A DNA stretch of 64,000 nt from Planctomycetaceae bacterium (lineage in GTDB: Bacteria > Planctomycetota > Planctomycetia > Planctomycetales > Planctomycetaceae). The DNA lies in the NCBI GenBank assembly GCA_002726205.1, contig PBSL01000043.1:1-64000 (forward strand), in the 5' to 3' direction. The translations under genes were made by a program, and so were the position numbers. Below the pieces are notes generated by a model, which was not told where the DNA came from, made no database searches, and was given only the letters and a program-made list of their open reading frames with translations. Below, piece after piece: positions 49,623-56,925 of this stretch (the stretch's first letter is position 1; every line of letters begins with the position of its first letter).

Positions 49623-51032
49623 ATGACACCCCGCGAAGTTCTCGCCCTCTGCCGCGAACGCGAAATCCGGGCCGTTGACCTGCGGTTCATGGACTTTCCC
49701 GGCACGCAAAAGCACTTCACGATCCCCGTAGACGCCCTGACCGAAGAGACCTTCGAGGATGGGTTCGGGATCAATGGATCGAGCCTGCAGGGATGGCAGG
49801 CGATCAACGAGAGCGACATCCTGGTGGTGCCACAACCGGAAACCGCCTTTGTCGACCCGTTTCGAGACGGCACGCTGGCAATGACCGGAAATATCCAGGA
49901 TCCGATCACCCGCGAAGACTATGCCAAGGATCCGCGCAATGTTGCCCGAAAAGCCATCCACTACATGCAATCGGCCGGGCTGGCCGACGAGGCACGATTT
50001 GGTCCGCGAACCGAATTTTTCGTGTTCGACCGGGTCCGATTCGACCAGAATGAGCACGAGGCCTTCTACCACGTTGACAGTGCCGAGGGTCAGTGGAATC
50101 GGGGACACGAGAGGGAAGCGGGTGGCGGAAATTCGATCCGGCACCGCCAGGGCTACCTTGCCGTCCCTCCCACCGACACGTTGCAGGAACTTCGCAACGA
50201 GATCATGCTCGCCATGATCGAATGCGGCATCGGTACGATCGGACACCACCACGCGGTGGCCACCTCCGGGCAGTGCCAGTTCGATCTTGCCCCCGGTCCG
50301 CTGGTCACGATCGCCGACCACCTGGTCCGTACCCGTTACCTGGTCAAGAATGCCGTGGCCCAACGCGGCCGGACGGCGACCTTCATGCCCAAGCCACTCT
50401 GGAACGACAACGGTTCGGGATTGCACCTGAACCTCTCGCTCTGGAAAGACAACGAGCCGCTGTTCGCCGGATCCGGCTACGGGGGCCTCTCGCAGACGGC
50501 GATGCACGCCATGGGCGGAATCCTCAAGCACGCCGCGGCACTCTCGGCCTTCTGCTGCCCGTCGACGAACAGCTACAAGCGACTGGTCGCCGGCTTCGGT
50601 GCGCCGGTCAACCTCACCTACAGCTATCGCAACCGCTCGGCCGCAATCCGCATCCCCGTGCACGCGGTCCGTCCCGAGGACCGTCGATTCGAGTTCCGTT
50701 GTCCCGATGCCTCCGCCAACGCCTACCTCTCCCTGGCCGCCGTCCTGATGGCAGCACTCGACGGCATCCAGCACCAGCTCGATCCCGGGCCACCCCTCGA
50801 CAAGGATCTCTACGACCTGCAGCCCGAAGAACTCGGCGAGGTGCCCAAGATGCCCGGTTCACTGTCGGAGGCACTCGGGGCGTTGAGAAACGATCACGAG
50901 TTCCTGTTGCGGGGTGATGTCTTTACCGAGGACGTGGTCGACACGTGGATCTGGTACAAGACCGAACACGAGGTCAGCGCAATCCGCGAACGACCGCATC
51001 CGTTCGAATTCTCGATGTACTACGACGTGTAG
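49623..51032 (+). CDS. glnA: Glutamine synthetase type I
   Basis: A 469-residue dodecameric enzyme that joins ammonia to glutamate with ATP. VDLRFMDFPGTQKHFTIP, the GINGSSLQGWQ metal region, FGPRTEFFVFD, GHHHAVATSGQCQFD and NDNGSGLHLNLSLW are all typical. Tyr397 in DLYDLQPEE is the adenylylation site of GS I-beta, and with the ATG at 49623 it takes the standard number. That start, with a GGAA site seven bases upstream, is preferred over ATG at 49599. It stands alone, with no ntrBC or glnB beside it; control by adenylylation is expected from the conserved Tyr. Confidence 0.96.
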   Translation: MTPREVLALCREREIRAVDLRFMDFPGTQKHFTIPVDALTEETFEDGFGINGSSLQGWQAINESDILVVPQPETAFVDPFRDGTLAMTGNIQDPITREDYAKDPRNVARKAIHYMQSAGLADEARFGPRTEFFVFDRVRFDQNEHEAFYHVDSAEGQWNRGHEREAGGGNSIRHRQGYLAVPPTDTLQELRNEIMLAMIECGIGTIGHHHAVATSGQCQFDLAPGPLVTIADHLVRTRYLVKNAVAQRGRTATFMPKPLWNDNGSGLHLNLSLWKDNEPLFAGSGYGGLSQTAMHAMGGILKHAAALSAFCCPSTNSYKRLVAGFGAPVNLTYSYRNRSAAIRIPVHAVRPEDRRFEFRCPDASANAYLSLAAVLMAALDGIQHQLDPGPPLDKDLYDLQPEELGEVPKMPGSLSEALGALRNDHEFLLRGDVFTEDVVDTWIWYKTEHEVSAIRERPHPFEFSMYYDV

Positions 51033-51057
51033 GACCGCGTGCCGCCAGCAACCCGCC

Positions 51058-51738
51058 TCACTTCTTCTCGGCCGGTTTCTTCTTGGCAGCCGGCTTCAGA
51101 ACCCTGGCGGTCTTGATGAAGTCCATCCGGGGGAACTTGCGTTTCAGGTAGGCGTTGCCACTACTTTGGATCTGGCCCTGGCTGGGACTCTGTCCGTACT
51201 CGGCGTTGATCTTCTCGACCGTTGCCAGTCCCTTCACGACCTTCCCGAAGGGCGTGAAACCCATCTGATCGAGGAAGGCATTGTTCTTGAGGTTGATGAA
51301 CAACTGAGCAGTCCGCGTGTTCGCCCCGGCCGTCGCGTAGGTCACATAGCCCTTGAGATTGCTCTTGCCCACGAAGCGATCGTCCTTCAGGAAGGCCTTT
51401 CGCCACATCGCCTGGACCTTGGGGTCGCCGTTGATCCCGAATTGAACGACGAAGTTCGGTACCACACGGAAAAAACCACAGTCATCGTAGAAACGGCCGC
51501 TGACGGCCTCGTGGAATCGATCGGCACCGACGGGCGCCCACTTCCGCGTGACCTCGATCACGAAGTCCCCGCAGGTCGTCTTGAACTCGACCTGAAAGGT
51601 CTCGGGCCCCTTGGGCGGCGTCGGCTTGGGCGCCGCGACCGGCTCGGCCTTCTTGCCCTTGGCGGTTTTCTTCTCCTGTCCCCACACCACGCCGGTTGCC
51701 AGCGCGACGACCATCACCAACGTCAAGAACCTGTTCAT
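51058..51738 (-). CDS. Exported cyclophilin-type peptidyl-prolyl isomerase (soluble)
   Basis: A 226-residue protein. A signal peptide covers about residues 1-20 (FLTLVMVVALATGVVWG). A Lys/Pro-rich linker follows, then a cyclophilin domain (about 45-195) with the FFRVVPNFVVQFG version of the catalytic FHRVIPGFM segment (Arg kept) and LFINLKNNAFLD. A Lys/Ala/Pro tail ends the protein. Compared with classic cyclophilins it has a short insert (NGDPKVQAMWRKAFLKDD). It probably folds exported proteins. It is a paralogue of the next minus-strand gene, 70 bp upstream. Confidence 0.88.
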   Translation of the reverse strand: MNRFLTLVMVVALATGVVWGQEKKTAKGKKAEPVAAPKPTPPKGPETFQVEFKTTCGDFVIEVTRKWAPVGADRFHEAVSGRFYDDCGFFRVVPNFVVQFGINGDPKVQAMWRKAFLKDDRFVGKSNLKGYVTYATAGANTRTAQLFINLKNNAFLDQMGFTPFGKVVKGLATVEKINAEYGQSPSQGQIQSSGNAYLKRKFPRMDFIKTARVLKPAAKKKPAEKK

Positions 51739-51808
51739 GCCGATGTCCTTTCTCTCTTTCGCGTGTTTTCAATCGAGGCAAGAGCCAAACGGATCGCCTC
51801 TCCCGGGC

Positions 51809-52507
51809 CTAGCCATCCGCGGCCCGGGGCTTGTCTTCCGGAGCCGCTTCTTCGGTCTTCACCTTGGACGGCTTGGTGGTGTCGGAGATGATCGTGGCCG
51901 TCTTGATGTAATCAAGGTTCGGGAAGTCCTTGGCGAGGTAGGCGTTGCCCTCGGCCTGGATTCGCTGCTGCTGGGGCCGTTCGCGGTACTCGGCGGTGAT
52001 CTTGTCAACCACATCCATCCCTGAAACCACCTTGCCGAACGGTGAAAATCCCTGCCCATCAAGCGACGTGTTGCCGGAGAAATTGATGAAGAACTGGGTC
52101 GAGCGACTGTTGGGAGCACCGGTCTTGGCAAAAGTCACCATGCCCCGGCGGTTACTGCGGATCACCGGATCATCGGGAATCGTCTTGGTGTCCCACTTGG
52201 CGTGGACCTGGGGATCTCCGTTGATTCCAACCTGGGCCATGAAGTTCGGCAGCACCCGGAAGAAGCGACAGTCATCGTAGAAGTGTTCCTCGACCAGCTC
52301 GCGGAACCGGGCCGCTCCCTCGGGAGCCCAGTCCGGAGTCACCTCGATCACGATCTCACCTTTCGACGTGACCAGTTTGACCTGGAAGGTCTCGGGCAAG
52401 GGCCGCGGTGCCGCCGAGCGGACCGGAGGCGTGTCCTGGGGATCAGCCGCACATCCTGCCAACATCGTCAGCCCAACCATCACCGTCCACGCAATGTGTC
52501 TCATCAT
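51809..52507 (-). CDS. Lipoprotein cyclophilin-type peptidyl-prolyl isomerase
   Basis: A 232-residue cyclophilin with a lipoprotein-type leader (MVGLTMLAGC, Cys20). The isomerase domain (about 40-195) carries FFRVLPNFMAQVG with the catalytic Arg, and FFINFSGNTSLDGQG. The C-terminus is acidic/basic and unstructured. The start ATG at 52507 has a GAGGG just upstream; a second ATG immediately after is possible. With its neighbour it forms a tandem duplicate: one membrane-anchored and one soluble. Its substrate proteins are unknown. Confidence 0.88.
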   Translation of the reverse strand: MMRHIAWTVMVGLTMLAGCAADPQDTPPVRSAAPRPLPETFQVKLVTSKGEIVIEVTPDWAPEGAARFRELVEEHFYDDCRFFRVLPNFMAQVGINGDPQVHAKWDTKTIPDDPVIRSNRRGMVTFAKTGAPNSRSTQFFINFSGNTSLDGQGFSPFGKVVSGMDVVDKITAEYRERPQQQRIQAEGNAYLAKDFPNLDYIKTATIISDTTKPSKVKTEEAAPEDKPRAADG

Positions 52508-52604
52508 CAATCCCTCGTGTCCTGATTCCACTCCGGCCGCATCTCGAAACAGGCCTTCAGTTCATCGGGCCCGATACCATTATTAGTCCAGCCCGGTCGA
52601 CGGT

Positions 52605-53504
52605 TCAATCGACCACCCGTGTTCCTTCGACCGCCGTCCGGGCCATAAACAGTTCCGAGAGCCGTTGCGTCATCGCGCCGGTTCCCGAGCCGATCGCGCG
52701 GCCATCGACCTCGATCACCGCGGCCAGTTCACCCATCGTCCCGGAACAGAACATCTCGTCGGCCCGGTAAACATCCGTCAGCGACAAATCGGTTTCACTG
52801 CAGGCGATCCCGTTGTCGCGGCACAGTTCCAGTACCGTCTCGCGGGTGATCCCCTCGGGACAGGCCACCGCCCGGCTGGTCAGCACCGTCTCACCGGCGA
52901 CCAGAAAGACGTGCGTCGCATTCGTCTCGGCCACGAACCCGTGGCAGTCGAGCATCAAGGCGTCGTCGGCTCCCGCTGCATTCGACTCGATCTTGGCCAG
53001 GATCGACTGCACCAGGTTGTTGCTGTGGATCTTCGGGTCCAGGCAATCGGGGGGAAACCGACGGACACTGCTGGTGATCAACCTCACGCCCGCCTTGTCG
53101 TAAACGGGAGGCTTGTGCTCGGCCAACACGATCAGTGTCGGCCCCGCCTGGTTCAGCCGGGGGTCCATACCCGAGGTGATCTTCAGGCCGCGGGAAAGCG
53201 TCAGGCGGATGTGAACACCGTCCCGCATCGAGTTCGCCTCGAGCGTCCGAGCGATCTCGGCGGTGATCTCCTCGTGGCTGGGGATCGACTCGAAGGCCAG
53301 CGCCAGCGCCGAACTGCGGAGCCGGTCGAGGTGTTCGCTGAGCTTGAAAATACGGCCCTCGTAGAGCCGCAGGCCTTCCCACACCCCGTCGCCACCCTGG
53401 ACCAGGGAATCGAAGGGACTGATTCCCGCATCGTCGCGGTGGATCATCTGACCGTTGATGTTGATCAACAGGTCGCGATTGTTTTCGTTGAACTTCTGCA
53501 GCAT
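52605..53504 (-). CDS. Class IV aminotransferase (BCAT/DAAT-like)
   Basis: A 299-residue PLP enzyme of fold type IV, like branched-chain or D-amino-acid aminotransferases and 4-amino-4-deoxychorismate lyase. Lys158 (LDPKIHSNN) is the Schiff-base lysine and Glu193 (VAETNATHVF) is the PLP-N1 carboxylate. An N-terminal SPFDSLVQGGDGVWEGLRLY segment precedes them. Start ATG at 53504. It begins four bases after the sulfotransferase-like gene, and pfkB lies further upstream. Plant branched-chain-aminotransferase-like proteins appear to fuse a P-loop domain to this fold, as recalled. The substrate is unassigned; the branched-chain reaction is only one option. Confidence 0.88.
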   Translation of the reverse strand: MLQKFNENNRDLLININGQMIHRDDAGISPFDSLVQGGDGVWEGLRLYEGRIFKLSEHLDRLRSSALALAFESIPSHEEITAEIARTLEANSMRDGVHIRLTLSRGLKITSGMDPRLNQAGPTLIVLAEHKPPVYDKAGVRLITSSVRRFPPDCLDPKIHSNNLVQSILAKIESNAAGADDALMLDCHGFVAETNATHVFLVAGETVLTSRAVACPEGITRETVLELCRDNGIACSETDLSLTDVYRADEMFCSGTMGELAAVIEVDGRAIGSGTGAMTQRLSELFMARTAVEGTRVVD

Positions 53505-53508
53505 GTTT

Positions 53509-54252
53509 CTACACCAGCCGATCGGCGTACAAACGGTCATAGCACGCCTGGCACTCGGCAAGCAAACCGGAGAGCGATTCGGGAACGCGGTCGGGCTTGG
53601 GACGATAGCCGCGGAACCCGGTGGATCGTTCAACCTGGTCGTACCAATGGGCTCCCCAGACACCGTCGCTGTCACGGCGCCCGGGAGACCAGGACAGCAT
53701 CGCGGCGGTGAATTCCACCCCGACCGCCTCACACAACAATTCCAGCATCCGGCCGGGATCTTCGAGCACGTCCCGGGAATCGACAATCGGTGGCGGGGCG
53801 CCGGTCCGTTCCAGCACCCGCTCGTACACCTCGACCAGTTGAGGAATTCCCAGGTCCTCCATCTCGGGAATGTCGTTCTTGACGATGTAGGAAGTGATCA
53901 TCTCCTGCGGATCGCGGATCAGCAGGCAATTGGTCAGCCGGTCGATCCAGTCGCGACCCATCTCCGGCAGCAGGTGGTGCGCCATGTGCTTCTGAAAGAA
54001 GACACCTGCCCCGACCGGTTCGCCCCCGGTCAACCACTCGACCGCCTGCTCCCAATCGGTCTCGCCGGCCGCGATCACCTCCGAAGCCATCGGGTGATCC
54101 TTTCCGGTGATGGCAAGAAAATGCGAGTACAACGGTTCATCGACAACCACCGTGTCGGGCCGGTTCTCCCAGGCCCGCATCATGGCGGTCGAAATATTGC
54201 GGGGCCCGGACCACATGGCAACGCGGATCAGGCTGTCGGAGTTGGAATTCAT
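53509..54252 (-). CDS. Sulfotransferase-like P-loop protein
   Basis: A 247-residue protein of the sulfotransferase fold. A 5'-phosphosulfate-binding-like loop is near the N-terminus (MWSGPRNISTAMM). A region resembling the 3'-phosphate site, LLIRDPQEMITSY, with an Arg/Ser pair, comes later. This would use PAPS to sulfate a small molecule. The ATG at 54252 was chosen over the extended frame from 54288. It overlaps neither neighbour but sits 13 bases after pfkB and 4 bases before the aminotransferase. The acceptor is not known; a P-loop kinase activity is another option. Confidence 0.8.
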   Translation of the reverse strand: MNSNSDSLIRVAMWSGPRNISTAMMRAWENRPDTVVVDEPLYSHFLAITGKDHPMASEVIAAGETDWEQAVEWLTGGEPVGAGVFFQKHMAHHLLPEMGRDWIDRLTNCLLIRDPQEMITSYIVKNDIPEMEDLGIPQLVEVYERVLERTGAPPPIVDSRDVLEDPGRMLELLCEAVGVEFTAAMLSWSPGRRDSDGVWGAHWYDQVERSTGFRGYRPKPDRVPESLSGLLAECQACYDRLYADRLV

Positions 54253-54265
54253 CGCCGGGTCCGTC

Positions 54266-55201
54266 TCATGAAGCACACCAGGGACCATTCCCGATCAACG
54301 CGGGGAGGCGATCCGAGAGATCGGGCATGCCCCCGGGGCGCGAGGCCACCAGGGCACCGACCTGGTTGGCCAACCCGGCCGACTCGGCCAGTGGCCAACC
54401 CACCCATTGCGCCCAGATCATCGCCGCGGTGAAGGCATCGCCGGCCCCGACGGTATCGGCAACCTCGACGGCGATCCCCTCGCACTCGACCAGTTCGTCA
54501 CCGCCACGCAGCAGGCAGCCGTCGGCACCGCGGGTGATCCAGACGCCATCGAGCCGGTAGCGGTCCTGGAGATGAGCGGCGATCTCGGCCGGGCCGGCTC
54601 CGATCCAGTCGAGACCCTCGGCGAGCACCCCGAGTTCCTCGTCGTTGAGCTTCACGATGTCGGCACGGTCGAGCGATGACTCGACGGTGGCCAGCTCCCA
54701 GGAGGCCTTCCGCAGGTTGATGTCGTAGACCTTCAACGCCCCTTCGGGCATCGCGTCCAGGCAGGCATTGATGGTCGCTCGTGACGTTGGCCTTCTCTGG
54801 GCAATCGTCCCGAAACAGACTGCAGCCACCCCGGGAAACAGGCCCGCCAGCGGCCCGGTCCACTCCAGAAAATCCCAGGCGACCGGTTCATGGATCGTGT
54901 AGTCCGGCTGGCCATCGGCGGTCGTCGTGATGCTGACGGTGCTGGTGGCCTGCTCGGCGTCTCGCTGGACGAAATCCGAATCGAGCCCCTGGCTGTCCAG
55001 GAACTCCACCAGTTCGTCTCCCAGCGAGTCCACTCCGACCCGCGAAACGACCAGGCCGCGGGCTCCCATCTGGGCGGCGTGCCAGGCGAAGTTCGCTGGT
55101 GCACCACCGGGTCTGCGCTGATCAGGAAATACGTCCCAGAGCAATTCCCCGAGGCCGACAATAATCGGCCTGCCCGGTGGGCCATCGATCGCCGTCGTCA
55201 C
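54266..55201 (-). CDS. PfkB family carbohydrate kinase
   Basis: A 311-residue ribokinase-fold kinase, probably for fructose or a similar sugar. The N-terminal GELLWDVFPDQRRPGGAPAN and the C-terminal catalytic DTVGAGDAFTAAM motif with its Asp are clear. KLNDEELGVL is the central PfkB box. The start is GTG at 55201. It is the first gene of a tight minus-strand operon with the sulfotransferase-like protein and the aminotransferase. The tRNA-Gln gene lies 66 bp upstream on the same strand. Confidence 0.92.
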   Translation of the reverse strand: MTTAIDGPPGRPIIVGLGELLWDVFPDQRRPGGAPANFAWHAAQMGARGLVVSRVGVDSLGDELVEFLDSQGLDSDFVQRDAEQATSTVSITTTADGQPDYTIHEPVAWDFLEWTGPLAGLFPGVAAVCFGTIAQRRPTSRATINACLDAMPEGALKVYDINLRKASWELATVESSLDRADIVKLNDEELGVLAEGLDWIGAGPAEIAAHLQDRYRLDGVWITRGADGCLLRGGDELVECEGIAVEVADTVGAGDAFTAAMIWAQWVGWPLAESAGLANQVGALVASRPGGMPDLSDRLPALIGNGPWCAS

Positions 55202-55267
55202 GATTGACCACCACTTCTCCGTTGCCCCCGCCCATCACCGGGAACCAGGCGGGAACGGGCTTCGAAA

Positions 55268-55339
55268 TAACCCGGCCAGGACTCGAACCTGGAACGGCAG
55301 GACCAAAACCTGCTGTGTTACCGATTACACCACCGGGTT
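55268..55339 (-). tRNA. trnQ: tRNA-Gln(UUG)
   Basis: A 72-nt tRNA read by eye. The acceptor stem AACCCGG/CCGGGTT is 7 bp. The D arm has GTGT/ACAC with an 8-base loop. The anticodon stem GCAGG/CCTGC has loop TTTTGGT, giving anticodon TTG. The T arm is CCAGG/CCTGG around TTCGAGT. The discriminator is A; no CCA is encoded. It sits 66 bp upstream of pfkB on the same strand. Confidence 0.93.
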
Positions 55340-55448
55340 GAGGTTCCGCGAGGAGTCTATTCTGCCAACGATCCGGAGACAAGACATGGCCCGGGCAGCA
55401 GCGGTCACCGGTCCCAACAGCAACGCCGGCCTGACCGGGGACAAGCCA

Positions 55449-56765
55449 CTAGTCGTTTCGCAGCTTCAGGTCCTGTTCGGCGAGCTTGCCGCGAATTTCA
55501 TTGAGAGACGTGACACCGAAGTTCTTGCTCGACAGCAATTCGTCGGGCGTCCGGCGGACGAGTTCTCCAAGCTGGGTGATACCCAGGCGGGCCATGCACT
55601 TGCGGGCCCGGACGGACAGATTCAGATCGGCAACGGGCTTCTCCATCATCGACCGTTCTTCGGGCGAGAGGTCGGAGGGAGCAAAGGTCGGTTCGAGGTC
55701 GAGATCCTTGCTGATGTTCTGGCCGATCGAAAGACCGTGCATTGTCAGAAGTTCGCGGATTTCCACCAGCGACGTTTCACCGAAGTTCTTTCCCCCAAGC
55801 AGTTCCATCTCGGTGACCTCGGTCAGGTCACCAAGCGACTCCACGCCGATACTCTCCAGGCAATTGCGGCTGCGGACGGTCAACTCGAAGTCAGTGACCG
55901 GCCGGCTCAGCAACTTCTGCATCCGGAGTTCTTCCTTGGCCACATCCTCGTCGTAATACATGTCGGAGGTGGCTTCGATGTCCTTGAGATACAGCAGGGC
56001 CTGGCCGTGATTGGGGTCAGTCTCGAGCACGCGGCGGAAGCAGAATTCCGCGGCAGAGTAGTTTTCGTTGTCTTCGTAGAGCAGGCCGAGGTTGAGGATG
56101 GCGCCGAGGAACTGGGGCGGCTTCGACAGCGACCGTTCGTAGAGCCGGATGGCCTCGTCGTCGTTGCCGTGCCGGGCATTTTCCAGGGCCAGGTTGAACA
56201 GGGCCCGGCTGTGATGCGGATCCATGTCGATCGCCCGTTCGAACGACTCGATGGCGGCGACGGTGTTGCACTGGTCGGCGAGAATACAGCCCATCTGGTA
56301 GGAGTACTCCGCCCGCGAGGTTGCTCCCGACGGCAGATCCTTGATCGCCTTTTCCGCTTCTTCCAGTTGTCCACCGCAACGAATCGCGCCCACTCTCCTC
56401 AGCGAGCAATCGATCTCATCGAAACCGGATCTGCCGGCCTCGGCAAATCGTTCGGCGGCCTCGTCGAAGCGTTTCAGGGCCGAGAGTGCGCAGGCGTCGT
56501 AGAAGATCCCCGGACCGTCGCCGGTGACCGCTCCCAGCAACTGGTGAGCATCGTCGTGACGACCGAGCAGGCAGAGGCCGATCCCGGCCCGAATTCTTGC
56601 TGATTCGCTGCCAGACGATTCAAGAGACAGCGTTTCGACCTCCTGTCGAACCTCGGTGATCTGCGAACTCGCCAGCGCGGCACCGAGACGATCGATTTCA
56701 TCAACGCCAAACGACGGGCTCGTTCGCAGCAGTCCACGAACGTCGATAGATTCAGCCAGTTGCAC
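55449..56765 (-). CDS. TPR protein with two C-terminal RNAP alpha-CTD domains
   Basis: A 438-residue protein. Residues about 60-265 are TPR-like helices (YSYQMGCILADQCNTVAAIE, ALFNLALENARHGNDDEAIR). Two copies of the RNA-polymerase alpha C-terminal domain follow. The first has LTVRSRNCLESIGVESLGDL with NFGETSLVEI. The second has LSVRARKCMARLGITQLGEL with NFGVTSLNEI. Both resemble E. coli alpha-CTD (LTVRSANCLK, NLGKKSLTEI), a module that binds UP-element DNA and activators. The GTG at 56765 has a GGAG site eight bases upstream. Divergent from the second DUF1549 gene. Its role in transcription is an inference. Confidence 0.85.
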   Translation of the reverse strand: MQLAESIDVRGLLRTSPSFGVDEIDRLGAALASSQITEVRQEVETLSLESSGSESARIRAGIGLCLLGRHDDAHQLLGAVTGDGPGIFYDACALSALKRFDEAAERFAEAGRSGFDEIDCSLRRVGAIRCGGQLEEAEKAIKDLPSGATSRAEYSYQMGCILADQCNTVAAIESFERAIDMDPHHSRALFNLALENARHGNDDEAIRLYERSLSKPPQFLGAILNLGLLYEDNENYSAAEFCFRRVLETDPNHGQALLYLKDIEATSDMYYDEDVAKEELRMQKLLSRPVTDFELTVRSRNCLESIGVESLGDLTEVTEMELLGGKNFGETSLVEIRELLTMHGLSIGQNISKDLDLEPTFAPSDLSPEERSMMEKPVADLNLSVRARKCMARLGITQLGELVRRTPDELLSSKNFGVTSLNEIRGKLAEQDLKLRND

Positions 56766-56836
56766 TTTAATTGCTCCACGGGGAGTGACGGGCAGCAAGA
56801 ATTCCGCAACACGGCGGCGCCGCCGATCCGGCTCAG

Positions 56837-56864
56837 TCAGTATAATGACCTGTCGGCGTCTTGC
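56837..56864 (-). promoter_or_regulatory. Sigma70-like promoter for the TPR-alphaCTD gene
   Basis: On the minus strand TTGCAA, a 16-bp spacer, TATACT. Transcription would begin near 56830, about 65 bases before the GTG start. The -10 overlaps a TATAAT on the plus strand (56839-56844), which could serve the divergent DUF1549 gene. Confidence 0.6.
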
Positions 56865-56925
56865 AACACGACGACGAATCGACCGTCTGCCAACACCACA
56901 ACCTTTCTCACCACGACCTCCCGCC

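Noticed and set aside
48348-51032. A single 894-residue plus-strand open frame
   Set aside because: Its first 420 residues are antisense to gltX; only the part from 49623 is glnA.
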